A stretch of DNA of 64,000 bases from Prorocentrum cordatum (GCA_963575745.1 CAUYUJ010019594.1:87107-151106); one strand, 5' to 3'; shown: positions 52,330 through 62,195, counted from the first letter of the stretch. Numbers and translations: made by a program. Notes: generated from the sequence alone by a model not told the origin.

Positions 52330-52900
52330 TTTGGGCCTCCCGGGGGGCTCTTAGGGCCCTCTCGGGCCGTCTTGGGTGCCTCTTGGGCCGTCTTGGGGCC
52401 GTCTGAAACCCGCCTCGGCGCCTCTTGGGCTGTCTTGGGCCGTCTTGGGCCGCTCCTGGGGCCGTCTTGGGTGCCTCTTCGGCCGTCTTGGGCGCCTTCT
52501 GGGCCGTCCTGGGGCCGTCCTGGGGCGTCTTGGGACCGTCTGGGGGCCCTCCTGGCCCGTCTTGGGGCTCTCTTGGGGTCCTCTTCGGCCGTCTTGGAGC
52601 GGTCGGGGGGGCTTCCTGGGCCGTCTTGGAGCGTCGGGAAGCCGACGAGGCGAGGAGGCCGAAAACACAGAAAAACACAGTAGAAATCGACGATTTCTGT
52701 CGCTCGGGGCCCTCTTGGGAGGCCTCTTGGGAGGCCTCTTCGGGCGTCTTGGACGCCTCTTGGGCCGCCTGGGGCGAATCTCGGGCGTCTTGGGCCCATC
52801 TTTAAGCGTGCCGGGGCTCTCCGGGGCCGTCTTGGGGGCTTCTGGGGGCCCTCTCGACGTGTCCTGGAGCCTGCCTGGGCGGCCCGGGGCGGCCCGGGGC
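52330..52900. repeat. R6 minisatellite array
   Basis: GGGCCGTCTTGGG-type units with one CGGGAAGCCGACGAGGCGAG / ACGATTTCTGTCGCTCGGGG marker (52637-52710), a diverged higher-order unit. Confidence 0.85.
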
Positions 52901-52924
52901 CAGCCCGGGGCGGTTTCGGTGCAT

Positions 52925-53395
52925 TGGGGCCTGCGCCCTTCTGGCACGCACTGGGCCCTGCAATGTAGTAGAGATGACGTGGGGCTTCGGTTTCGCTGCC
53001 ACTGTGCACGCATTGGGGCCTTGGGCTCCCTTCTGGCCCACACTGCACTGGGCCGCGCTGCAATGTAGTAGAGATGACGTTGCTCGCCCTTCTCTGCACG
53101 CGCGCCGCCCCAGCGCGGCTCCAGAGCGCTCCAGCATCGCCTCCCGCATCTCGCCAGCAGCGCCAGCGCCCACTGCCACTGCTCGCCCTTCTCGCACGCG
53201 CTGATCCCAGCGCTGTAGCTGACTAGGGCTGACCCGTGGACTCCGTCCACGACATCTTTCTGGAATGGTTCTCGGAGGAACGGCGCAGATTGTACCGAAA
53301 ATCTACAAACACGGCGGCGGCTCGGGCGGCGGCAGCGAGACCGCGCCTTCGTGTCCGAGCTCTTGCAGCGCTCCAGCAGCTTGGCCCAGCGCACT
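52925..53395 (-). pseudogene. PPR relict 4
   Basis: Minus strand N-terminal module as in relict 2 (AKLLERCKSSDTKARSRCRR...), one unit start (ALVSYSAGISACEKGEQWQW), then a frameshift inside ALALL (SEMREAML continues one frame over, near 53155). Two copies of a TGCAATGTAGTAGAGATGAC segment follow (52957 and 53069). Broken. Confidence 0.75.
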
Positions 53396-55265
53396 GCTCG
53401 TTCACCCCCCTCCTATTGAGGACAGTTTCGAAGTCTCTCGGGGATGTGCGTCGAAGTCGAAGCCCATCTGAGGCGTCTCAGGAGCGCTCGGGGAAGGGCT
53501 CGGGAGGCCATCGGGGAAAGCCACCGAAAGCTCCAGGGAGGCTCGCAAGGATCTACAGAGAGGGCACAAGAGAGCTTCAAGAAAACTTGAAATTCTGTGA
53601 AATCTTTAGAGAAACCGCTGTTGGGTCGGCCATCACCTCCGGGCGCGCCTTGATGGTGCGATCCAGTCGCATCACCGCCAACGGGAGGGTTTGTTCGCCA
53701 TGTCCCATTCTGTTCGCCCAGAGGGTCTGTGGAGGCCTTCGGGCGAGCAGAACGGGACAGGGCAAGGAATGGGAAGACTTGTCCGAATCTCCTGGGCCCC
53801 CCAGGTGCTCGTCCGAAGAATGCGGAGAGGTCCCAGGGTCATATCAATTGGCTGCTGTCCCAGGGGTCCGGTCTGCTTGGCCCGAAGAGTTCGCCAAGGC
53901 CCCTGGGGGAACAGAATGGCACAGCATATCGGGCAAAGGGGGGCGGTAGCTGGCCTGTCAGCCCCGGCGTTCGTCTTCTGCCCAAGCGGCGCGGGGCCCA
54001 CGGGCCCCAGGGTTGGCGGCCCGCTGGGTTTCCTCTTGTTCGCCCACAGGGACGGAGGAGGCCTCCAGGCGAGCAGAATGGGGCAGGACAATGAATGTGG
54101 GAGACTTGTCGCAAGCTCCCAGCCCCCTCAAGTATGCGCCCGAAGGGTGTGGGGCCGCGTTGGCTCCCTCAAAAGGCCGTCTTGGAGCCGTCCAGGCCCG
54201 TCTTGAGGGCGCCGTGTACCGTGATGGGGCCGTTTTGATTCGTCGTGGGCCCCTCATGGGCCGTCCGAAGGCCGTCCTGGGCCCATCGGGGTCCTCGTGG
54301 GGCTGTCTTGGAGCCGTCTGGGACCGTGAGGGGGCCGCCTTGGAGTCGTCTTGGGCCCCTCCTGTGCGCCTCCTTGGGCCGTCCTGGGCCCAGCAAGGGC
54401 CGTGTTGGCACCCTCTTGGGGCTGTCTTGGAGCCGTCTTGAGCCGTCGCAGCGCGCCTTGGGTTGTGCTGGGTCCGTCTTGGCCCGTTTTGGGGCCTTCC
54501 TGGGCGTTTCCTCGGACCCTCCTGGGACTTTCAGGGGCCTCTTGGTGCATAGGACCGCCGAAACGGCGGGAAGCGCAAAGGGTGTAACAGGAAACAATGG
54601 AACATTAACGATTTTTGCCAGCTGGGGCTCTCTTGCCATCTTGGCCCGTCTTGAGGTCCCGACCAGGCGCGTCCTTGGGCCGTCCTGGGCGCACCCTCCT
54701 GGGACCGTCTTGGAATCGTCTTGGGCCGTCTTGAGCGCGCCTTGGGCCGTCCTGGGCCCGTCTGGGGCCGTGTTGGCACCCTCGCGGCGAGGAAGCTCGG
54801 AGGCGGGCTCGAGGCCTCTTTGGGGCCATTTTGGAAGCTGTTGGGGCCTCTGTTGGGGCCTCGTTTGGGCTCCTTGGGAGCCTCCTGGGGCCTCTTTGGG
54901 GGATTCTTGGCGGCCCCTTGGGGCCTCTTGGGGGCCTGTTTGGGCCTCCTGGCGCCCTCTTGGGCGGAATGCTCGGATTTTCGGTCCGTGGTCCCCCTCT
55001 TGGCCCCCTCTTGGGCCTGTCTTCGGGCCCTCGTGGGCCGTCTTGAGCGTCTCTTGGGTCGTCTTGGGGCCCTCTTGGGCTGTCTTGGGGCGCTCTTGGA
55101 AACCTCTTGGGCCGTTCTGGAACGCTCTTGGAGGCCTCTTGGGCCGTCTTCGAGCGTCGGCAAGCGGAAAAGGCGAGGCCAAAATCCTTCCAAAACCGTC
55201 GTAAAGCTAATGATTTTGACGCCCAAAACCGTCCAAAACCTCCTGAGGCGGTCCCCTCGTCCGCC
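53221..55265. repeat. Segmental duplication, copy B
   Basis: Partner of 47884-49915. Both contain TGAAATCTTTAGAGAAACCG, CATATCAATTGGCTGCTGTC, GGACCGCCGAAACGGCGGGA and ACGATTTTTGCCAGCTGG at matching positions. Confidence 0.9.
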
Positions 55266-55660
55266 CGTGGCACCTCTTGGGGACCTCTTTTGGGCTCCTG
55301 GGGGCCTCTTGGGCCTCTCTGGGCTCGTTTATCGCGCCCCTTGGGCTGTCTTGGGGCCCCCTAGGGCCTTCTTGGGCGGTCCTCGGGCCGTCTGGGAGCC
55401 ATCTTGGGCCGCTCTTCGGGCCATCTTGGGGTCCTGTTGGCCTGTCTTGGGCGCCTCTGGGGCCATCCTGGGGCCGCCTTGGACCGTCTTGGGGCCCTCG
55501 TGGACCGTCTTGGAGCGGTCTTGGATGCCTCGGGGGGGGGTTCGGAGCGTCGGGAAGCCGAAAAAGCCAGGAAGCAAAAAACCTCTGAACAAAAACCAAT
55601 GAAAATCAACGATTTTGGCCTCTCGGGGCTCTCTTGGAGCGCCTGCTGGGAGGCCTGTTG
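55266..55660. repeat. R6 higher-order unit
   Basis: One unit with CTCGTTTATCGCGCCCCTTG through CAACGATTTTGGCCTCTCGG. Confidence 0.85.
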
Positions 55661-56559
55661 GGCCGAACCCGTGGAAAATCCACGAACGCATATGTGTCGC
55701 CGACGCCTGCGCGTTCGCTCTGGGACTGTCTTGGGGCCACCGAGGGCTCTACGAGGAAGGTCCCCCCCGTCACCCCCAATCGGCCGTATAGGGGGGGAGC
55801 GAGATGCTGATCCCCGCAGTGTCTGCAGGTCCCTCCCCCTGTCACCCCTAATCGGCGGTAGAGGAGGAGCGACCGAAGCGGCTACAGGTCCCCCGCGTCA
55901 CCCCTAACAGGCGGAGTGGAGGCCCCACAGCGTCTAGGGCCTGGTGTGGAGTCTGGGGCTTGGTGTGGGGCCTGCGGGGCCAGCGGAAGGTCCTCCTTGT
56001 CACCCCTGCTGGGGTGCCTGGGGTGATGGTCTAAGGGCTTCCTGCTCCGGGACTGGAGGGGGGTCCACGATGCGAAGGTTCTTGAGTGGGCCTGGGGCAG
56101 GTCGGAGTGGTCTACAGGGCCTTGTGTGGGGTCTGGGGCGTGTTTTGCCTGAGGGCTATCCGCTCTGAGGCTGAGCGCCCCGGAGACTCGCTTGGCGGCC
56201 CGCCGGAGTGCATCCAAGGCAGGCCCCGAGCCTCGTAGACGACCATTATAAAGACGCGTGTGTGATAATAAACGCGCGTGTGTGATTTGTACGTGCACGA
56301 ATGTACGCATGCGTAACGAAAATCACCCAAACATCACCATTTCATATCAAAACATAACCATTTAAGCCAATACGATACGATAATATTGTCGCTGAGACAA
56401 TTTCATAGAATATCACGCGGTGCTCGTGATTATGTTAGCGCGTGCATCGTCTGTGGCGTCCGTAGGCTGGATCGTTCCCTTGCGGAGCTGGCAGGGAACC
56501 TCGTCAGCAGCAACTTGAAAGTGGCTCGTTTTCCAAAGGAAATGCATCTTTTTCCTTGG
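55661..56559. other. Non-R6 island with GTCACCCCTAAT repeats and an AT-richer segment
   Basis: Four degenerate GGTCC...GTCACCCC units lie at 55760, 55833, 55887 and 55990. 56235-56440 is notably AT-rich for the window (AATAAACGCGCG, ATATCAAAACATAACC). It contains CGTGGAAAATCCACG, a foldback, at 55670. No gene recognised. Confidence 0.5.
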
Positions 56560-58265
56560 ACCGTCTGGGGGTCCTCTTGGGAACCTCTTGGACCGTTTTG
56601 GATCGGTCTTGGATGCCTCTGGGGGGGTTCGGAGCGTCGGGAAGCCGGAAAAGCGTGGAAGCGAAAAACCTCGGAAGAACCAATGAAAATCAACGATGTT
56701 GACCTCTCGGGGCTCTCTCGGGAGGCCTCTTGGGAGGCCTATTGGGCCGTTCCTGAGGCGGTCCCCTGGTCCGCCCCCCTCTCTTCGAAGCAGTTGGAAG
56801 CCCCGTGGCACCTCTTGGAGACCTCTGTTGGGCTCCTGGGGGCCTCGTGGGCCTCTCTGGGCTCGTCTATCGCGCCCCTTGGGCTGTCGTGGGGCCTTCG
56901 AGGGCCTTCTTGGGCGGTCCTCGGGCCGTCTTGGAACCATCTTGGGCCGCTCTTCTGGCCATCTTGGGGTCCCGTTGGCCTGTCTTGGGCGCCTCTGGGG
57001 CCGTCCTGGGGCCGCCTTGGACCGTCTTGGGGCCCTCTTGGACCGTCTGGGGGTCCTCTGTCTGGGGGACCTCGTGGACAGTCTTGGAGCGGTCTTGGAT
57101 GCCTCTGGAGGAGTTTCGGATCGTCGGGAAGCCGAGAAAGCGAGGAAGCAAAAAACCTCGGAAGAACCAATGAAAGACAACGATTTGGGCCTCTCGGGGC
57201 TCTCTTGGGAGGCCTCTTTGGAGGCCTGTTGGGCCGTCTTGGGGAGCTCTGGGGCCGTTTGGGGACCTCTTTTGGGCTCGGCCTCTTGGGCCTCTCTGGG
57301 CTCGTTTATCGCGCCCCTTGGGCTGTCTTGGGGCCCCCTAAGGCCTTCTTGGGCGGTCCTCGGGCCGTCTTGGAGCCATCTTGGGCCGCTCTTCGGGCCA
57401 TCTTGGGGTCCCATTGGCCTGTCTTGGGCGCCTCTGGGGCCGTCCTGGGGCCGCCTTGGACCGTCTTGGGGCTCTCTTGGACCGTCTGGGGGTCCTCTGG
57501 GGGGCCTCGTGGACCGTCTTGAAGCGGTCTTGGATGCCTCCGGCGGGGTGTCGGAGCGTCGGGAAGCCGAAAAAGCGAAGAAGCAAAAAAACAGCTGGAA
57601 AACCAATGAAAAACCACAATTTTGGCCTCTCGGGGCTCTCTTGGGGGGCCTTTTGGGAGGCCTGTCGGGCCGTCTTGGGGAGCTCTGGGGCCGTTTGGGG
57701 ACCTCTTTTGGGCTCCTGGGGGCCTCTTGGGCCTCTCTGGGCTCGTTTATCGCGCCCCTTGGGCTGTCTTGGGGCCCCCTAAGGCCTTCTTGGGCGGTCC
57801 TCGGGCCGTCTTGGAGCCATCTTGGGCCGTTCTTCGGGCCATCTTGGGGTCCCGTTGGCATGTCTTGGGCGCCTCTGGGGCCGTCCTGGAGCCGCCTTGG
57901 ACCGTCTTGGGGCCCTCTGGGACCGTCTTGGAGCGGTCTTGGATGCCTCTGGAGGGGGTTCGGAGCGTCGGGAAGCCGAGAAAGCGAGGAAGCAAAAAAC
58001 CTCTGAACAAAAACCAATGAAAATCAACGTTTTTGGCCTCTCGGGGCTCTCTTGGAGCGCCTCCTGGGAGGCCTGTTGGGCCGTCTTGGGGGGCTCGTGG
58101 GCCGTCTTGGGCCAATCTCGAACGTCTTGGCCGGATCATTGCGCGTCTCGGGGCCCTCTTGGGCCGCCTTCGGGGCATCTTGATCTTGAGCGCGTCGGAG
58201 CCGTCTTGGAGAAGCTCGGAGCCGTCTTTGGGCCGTCGGGGCGGCCTCCGGAGCGTCTCGGATCC
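56560..58265. repeat. R6 higher-order array, second block
   Basis: CCTCTCGGGGCTCTC markers near 56703, 57190, 57618 and 58036 give units of about 0.41-0.49 kb. Unit content is as in 49916-51640. Confidence 0.9.
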
Positions 58266-58321
58266 GTTTCCGGGCATTTGGCGTTTTTCTTTCCGGCACG
58301 CGGTTCCTCTGGCCATATAGT

Positions 58322-59203
58322 CTAGATGGCGTTGGGCTCCAGCTTCGCCTCCCGCATCTCGCTCAGCAGCGCAAGCGCCGCCTGCCACTGCTCGCCCTTC
58401 TCGCACGCGCTGATCCCAGCGCTGTAGCTGATGACGTTGGGCTCCAGCTTCGCCTCCAACATCTCGCTCAGCAGCGCAAGCGCCCACTGCCATTGCTCGC
58501 CCTTCTCGCACGCGCTGATCCCAGCGTTGTAGCTGATGACGTCGGGCTCCAGCTTCGCCTCCCGCATCTCGCTCAGCAGCGCAAGTGCCCGCTGCCACTG
58601 CTCGCCCTTCTCGCACGCGCTGATCCCAGCGTTGTAGCTGATGACGTTGGGTTCCAGCCTCGCCTGCCACATCTCGCTCAGCAGCGCAAGCGCCCACTGC
58701 CACTGCTCGCCCTTCTCGCACGCGCTCACCCCAGCGCTGTAGCTGATGACGTTGGGCTCCAGCTTCGCCTCCCGCATCTCGCTCAGCAGCGCCAGTGCCC
58801 GCTGCCACTGCTCGCCCTTCTCGCACGCGCTCATCCCAGCGCTGTAGCTGATGACGTTGGGTTCCAGCTTCGTCTCCCGCATCTCGCTCAGCAGCGCAAG
58901 CGCCGCCTGCCACTGTTCGCCCTTCTCGCACGCGCTGATCCCAGCGTTGTAGCTGATGACGTCGGGTTCCAACTTCGCCTTCCACATGTCACTGAGCACT
59001 GAGAGCGCGCGTTGCCATTGCCCGCCTTTTCTGCACGCGCTGGCAGTCGCCATGTAGTGGCCTGAGAAAAGTTGCACACCTAATCGAAGTCCTTCACTGA
59101 GCAACCGCAGTGCTACGCTCCACTGTTTTGTCCGACCGCAGTTCTTGATCGACGCGTCGAGGGAAATAACGCCTTCTCGAGACCCTCGGCCGATGCCCAG
59201 CAT
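58322..59203 (-). CDS. Pentatricopeptide-repeat (PPR) protein, 293 aa
   Basis: The start is ATG at 59203, chosen because SL relicts end 45 bases upstream. Eight 35-residue units: VISLDASIKNCGRTKQW (12-46), YMATASACRKGGQWQRALSV (47-81), then six near-identical units at 82-291 of the form VISYNAGISACEKGEQWQ...EMREAKLEPN/D. TAG follows at 58322-58324. P-class PPR proteins bind single-stranded RNA, usually in mitochondria or plastids; no clear targeting peptide is visible (MLGIGRGSREG precedes unit 1). There is no DYW or other editing domain. After the stop the DNA continues TIWPEEPRAGRKK, as in relict 3, so the stop may be a truncation. Several neighbouring relicts share its sequence. Intronless and SL-tagged, so a retrogene; probably expressible. 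Confidence 0.85.
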   Translation of the reverse strand: MLGIGRGSREGVISLDASIKNCGRTKQWSVALRLLSEGLRLGVQLFSGHYMATASACRKGGQWQRALSVLSDMWKAKLEPDVISYNAGISACEKGEQWQAALALLSEMRETKLEPNVISYSAGMSACEKGEQWQRALALLSEMREAKLEPNVISYSAGVSACEKGEQWQWALALLSEMWQARLEPNVISYNAGISACEKGEQWQRALALLSEMREAKLEPDVISYNAGISACEKGEQWQWALALLSEMLEAKLEPNVISYSAGISACEKGEQWQAALALLSEMREAKLEPNAI

Positions 59204-59247
59204 CCGAGAAGACACGGCACCGCGGCTTGAGCCACGTTGTAAATTCC

Positions 59248-59290
59248 CTACGTCAAAACGGCTTGACCCAAGGCTTGAGCCAGGCTGCGG
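59248..59290 (-). other. Three consecutive spliced-leader relicts upstream of the PPR gene
   Basis: On the minus strand 59290-59274 reads CCGCAGCCTGGCTCAAG: the SL with one substitution and ATTT deleted. Directly adjoining is CCTTGGGTCAAG (59273-59262), then CCGTTTTGACGTAG (59261-59248); both resemble the SL cut at its internal AG (CCATTTTGGCTCAAG). A new SL spliced onto the AG inside an older genomic SL produces exactly this arrangement. Confidence 0.8.
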
Positions 59291-59665
59291 ACGCTGGTGG
59301 GGATATTTTTTGTTCGGCGGCCCGCAAGGAAAAGTCCAGAGGGCGTGTTCAACACAGGCACAGGGGCGCAATGCCAGATAATGAGTGAGGGCCAGGCCAC
59401 AAGGAGGAAGCCGCCAAAGGCGCCAACCCACGCACGTGCAACATGCAGTACAGGCGACAGCGGGACCGAGCCAGAATATTGACCGACTGTCCTAACAACA
59501 GCCGACCAGACCAGCAGGCGAACACGTGCCCTGCACAGACAAATTCAAGCGGCGGAGAAGAAAGGCAGCCGAGAGGGCGCCAACCCACCACGTGCAGCAT
59601 GCAAACCGGGACGACAGAGGCGCCCAGCCAGAATATTAGCTACGGACGCTGGTGGGGATACGCGA
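59285..59665. repeat. Direct repeat with GGACGCTGGTGGGGATA ends
   Basis: GCGGACGCTGGTGGGGATA (59286) recurs at 59645. Between them CGCCAACCCAC, CACGTGCARCATGCA and AGCCAGAATATT occur twice (59420-59480 and 59578-59640). The first end overlaps the 5' side of the PPR spliced-leader relicts. Confidence 0.7.
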
Positions 59666-59765
59666 AGCGTCAAGAATTGTTTCAAGGTATCGGCCACATT
59701 TGGGCCTCCTGCTGGGGAGGGGCCCTAATTGAGTACCCTCCCCTTTCTGTGATCGAGCTCCTCCA

Positions 59766-60000
59766 AGATGGCACCCAAGGCTCCCAAGAGTGCCCCAAGA
59801 GGCGCCCAAGAGGCCCCAAGAGGCCCCCAAGATGTTCGCGAGAAATCCCCAACATACCCCAAGAAGCTCCCCAGAGGCACCCACGACCCACCAAGATGCC
59901 CCTGTGGCCGCCGAAAGCCCTTAAGACGCCCCAAGATGACTCCAAGAAACTCTCGCGAGACATCCGAAGAGACTCCGAGAGGCATCCAAGAGTGGCCGTT
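59766..60000. repeat. R6 minisatellite, CCCAAGAGGC orientation
   Basis: GCACCCAAGGCTCCCAAGAG-type units, inverted relative to the 46.6-58.3 kb arrays. Confidence 0.85.
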
Positions 60001-60003
60001 CTG

Positions 60004-60190
60004 CTCGGCCCTCCTCCTCACCCTCCTCCTCCTCCTCCTCCTCCTCCTCCTCCTCCTCCTCCTCCTCCTCCTCCTCCTCCTCCTCGTCCTCCTCCTCCTG
60101 CTCATCCGCCTACTCCTCCCCCTCCCCCTCTTCCTCCTCCTCCTCCTCCTCCTCCTCCTCCTCCTCCTTCTCCTCCTGCTCCTTCTCCGA
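60004..60190. repeat. (TCC)n tract
   Basis: TCC triplets with CGT, GCT and CCC interruptions. Confidence 0.95.
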
Positions 60191-60758
60191 TGTCTCCTCT
60201 ATCCTCCCCCCCTTGGGTATGACGTCTTGCCCAGCCCTTCGATCCACCGCATGCTCCTCCACTTCCCCGATCTGGGCAACTCGTCTGGGCATCGCCTCTG
60301 GATGGGCTGGTGGGAGCAAGCGAAGCGCTAATAATTCACCATCACATCCACGATGAACCCCCTTTATTCCCTACGCACCCCCGCGTTGATCCAGGTATGT
60401 CACCTAACTTCGCGCGCCGCGCCCAGCGATGGGCGGCGCGCGGTCATCCTCGCGCCCTTGCGCTGCCGCCCTGGAGAAGGCAGCCGCTCCAGCCCAGGCC
60501 ACGCTGCGCGGAGCGCGGCAATGTCGCGCGCCCTCGGAGGACCTGGCGCCAGGGCAGGAGGTGCCCCTGGCCCAAGGTGCCGCCAGGATCTCCACAAGGA
60601 GGCCCAGAGCGACCTCCTCCGAGACGGGTCAGAGGAGCGAACCGCATCGCCGACGCATCGGCGAAGCGGGGGCGAAGAAGATCCGGCGGCTCCTGATCCC
60701 GCCCCCCCGCCGACGCACGGGCGGTCCGGCGCAATCCTGCGACCCCGTCCACCCTTAA
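60191..60758. other. No gene recognised; M1-like sequence 60645-60750
   Basis: GCATCGCCGACGCATCGGCG (60650-60669) and GGCGCAATCCTGCGACCCC resemble the M1 core and right end, heavily diverged. Confidence 0.4.
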
Positions 60759-60850
60759 GTCGGGCGTGTCCCCCTACAGGGGGATTTTCGACGAAAAATA
60801 AAAAATACTAGAAAAATACTCCAAAATGGTTTTAAAATAATCACAAAAAA
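60759..60850. mobile_element. Half copy of foldback element M8
   Basis: GTCGGGCGTGTCCCCCTACA + GGGGGATTTTCGACGAAAA matches the M8 left end; no right end is found. Confidence 0.55.
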
Positions 60851-61447
60851 TGGTCCGAAGATGGCGTGCAACGTCCATCTCCGAAACGCAACAAACCATC
60901 CCCGTGAGGCGACTCCCCCGCGGAGGCCCCTCCTGCGCACGCCGTCCCTAACCAGCCTCGAACTTATCCCTATCCCTAAGATGGGCGAGCAAAAAGCGAG
61001 GACAATCTCAGGGATAGGCCCTCAGAAACTGAGGGAATCCTTAAGATCGGCATCGAGGTGAGGTAATGTCAAACATAGGGATAGGGATATGTTTCGAACT
61101 GGTAAGTCCCCCTGCGAGAGTCTCGCCGGTGCACGCTGCCCCCCTGCCAGGGGTCCCTCGGTGCACGCCATCCCCAAGGTGGAGGGCAGCGTGTGATAAG
61201 CGGGCCGGCGGAGCCACATCGCATGCTGTCCTCCTGCTGTTCCCATCGCACGCTTTCGGGCCCACCTCCCAGGAGCACTCTCGAGCACCCAAAGAAGGTA
61301 CTTGCCGAAACAGCGTCTGCCCGACACGCGGACAGGGTGCCGAACGAGCATCGCCTCCCAGGGCCCGACGCGTGAAATTCTCTCCGGTGTCGGTACTCCC
61401 CTGGTGCTCGGAATAATTTCTGGTGGTCCAAGCTGAAGTAGGTTGGA
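60851..61447. other. No gene recognised
   Basis: GGGATAGGG-type short repeats lie at 60966-61090. Open minus-strand frames read into TCC repeat and are not convincing. Confidence 0.4.
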
Positions 61448-61719
61448 ACATCCTCATCCTCCTCCTCCTCCTCCTCCTCCTCCTCCTCCTCCTCCTCCTC
61501 CTCCTCCTCCTCCTCCTCCTCCTCCTCCTCCTCCTCCTCCTCCTCCTCCTCCTCCTCCTCCTCCTCCTCCTCCTCCTCCTCCCCCTCCCCTCCCCCTCCC
61601 CCTCCCCCTCCCCTCCTCCTCTCCTCCTCCTCCTCCTCCTCCTCCTCCTCCTCCTCCTCCTCCTCCTCCTCCTCCTCCTCCTCCTCCTCCTCCTCCTCCT
61701 CCTCCTCCTCCTCCTCCTC

Positions 61720-61750
<31 letters not shown>

Positions 61751-61795
61751 TCCTCCTCCTCCTCTTCCTCCTCCTCCTCCTCCTCCTCCTCGATC
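61448..61795. repeat. (TCC)n microsatellite, possibly intronic
   Basis: Almost pure TCC with CCCCTCC (61580-61615). It borders the exon candidate at 61796. Confidence 0.97.
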
Positions 61796-62023
61796 TTTGC
61801 AACGCCAACCGTAGTAGGCCCGCATCACCCCAATGTGGAACGCGGCCGCGGCGTAGACCCACCCCGCCACGACGCAAAGCCCCCGCGCGGTGTGCTGCAG
61901 GGTCTCCAGCGCGTGGCGCCGGGGCCGCGTGGCCCATGGGAACTCGTGCAGCAGCGCGGGGAGGGCGGCAGCCAGCAGGTGCCAGCAGCACAGCGCCGCC
62001 AGCGTGGGCGCGTGGAGCCTCAG
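61796..62023 (-). CDS. Possible membrane-protein exon (downstream of intron-like M5)
   Basis: Minus strand: LRLHAPTLAALCCWHLLAAA, LPALLHEFPWATRPRRHALE, TLQHTARGLCVVAGWVYAAA, AFHIGVMRAYYGWRCKD. Two hydrophobic helices are joined by a basic loop, with balanced residue use quite unlike the flanking repeats. It is in frame with the exon at 62196 if M5 is spliced out GT-AG. The 3' end runs into GAG repeat without a clear donor. Looks like part of a multi-pass membrane protein; family unknown. Confidence 0.5.
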
Positions 62024-62195
62024 CTGGCGGCGCGCACAGGGGGGTAGGGGGAGGGGGAAGGCTTCTTAGAAGCACCCCTGCCTCTTAGAACGCGCGGGCC
62101 TTGTCTGCAGATGTAGGGCTGGCGCCTCCTAAGAAGCAGCCTCGTTCTAAGAAGCCTTCCCCCCTCCCCCTACCCCTCCTGTTCGTGCCGCCAAC
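62024..62195 (-). mobile_element. Foldback element M5, copy 2, with intron-like boundaries
   Basis: On the minus strand it starts GTTGGCGGCACGAACAGGAG and ends CCTGTGCGCGCCGCCAG. The inverted repeat (GGCGGCACGAACAGG / CCTGTGCGCGCCGCC, then GGGGTAGGGGGAGG arms and GAAGGCTTCTTAGAA) begins 3 bases inside a GT and ends 2 bases before the AG boundary. Removing it joins ...SPSR to LRLHAP in phase 0. Confidence 0.65.
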
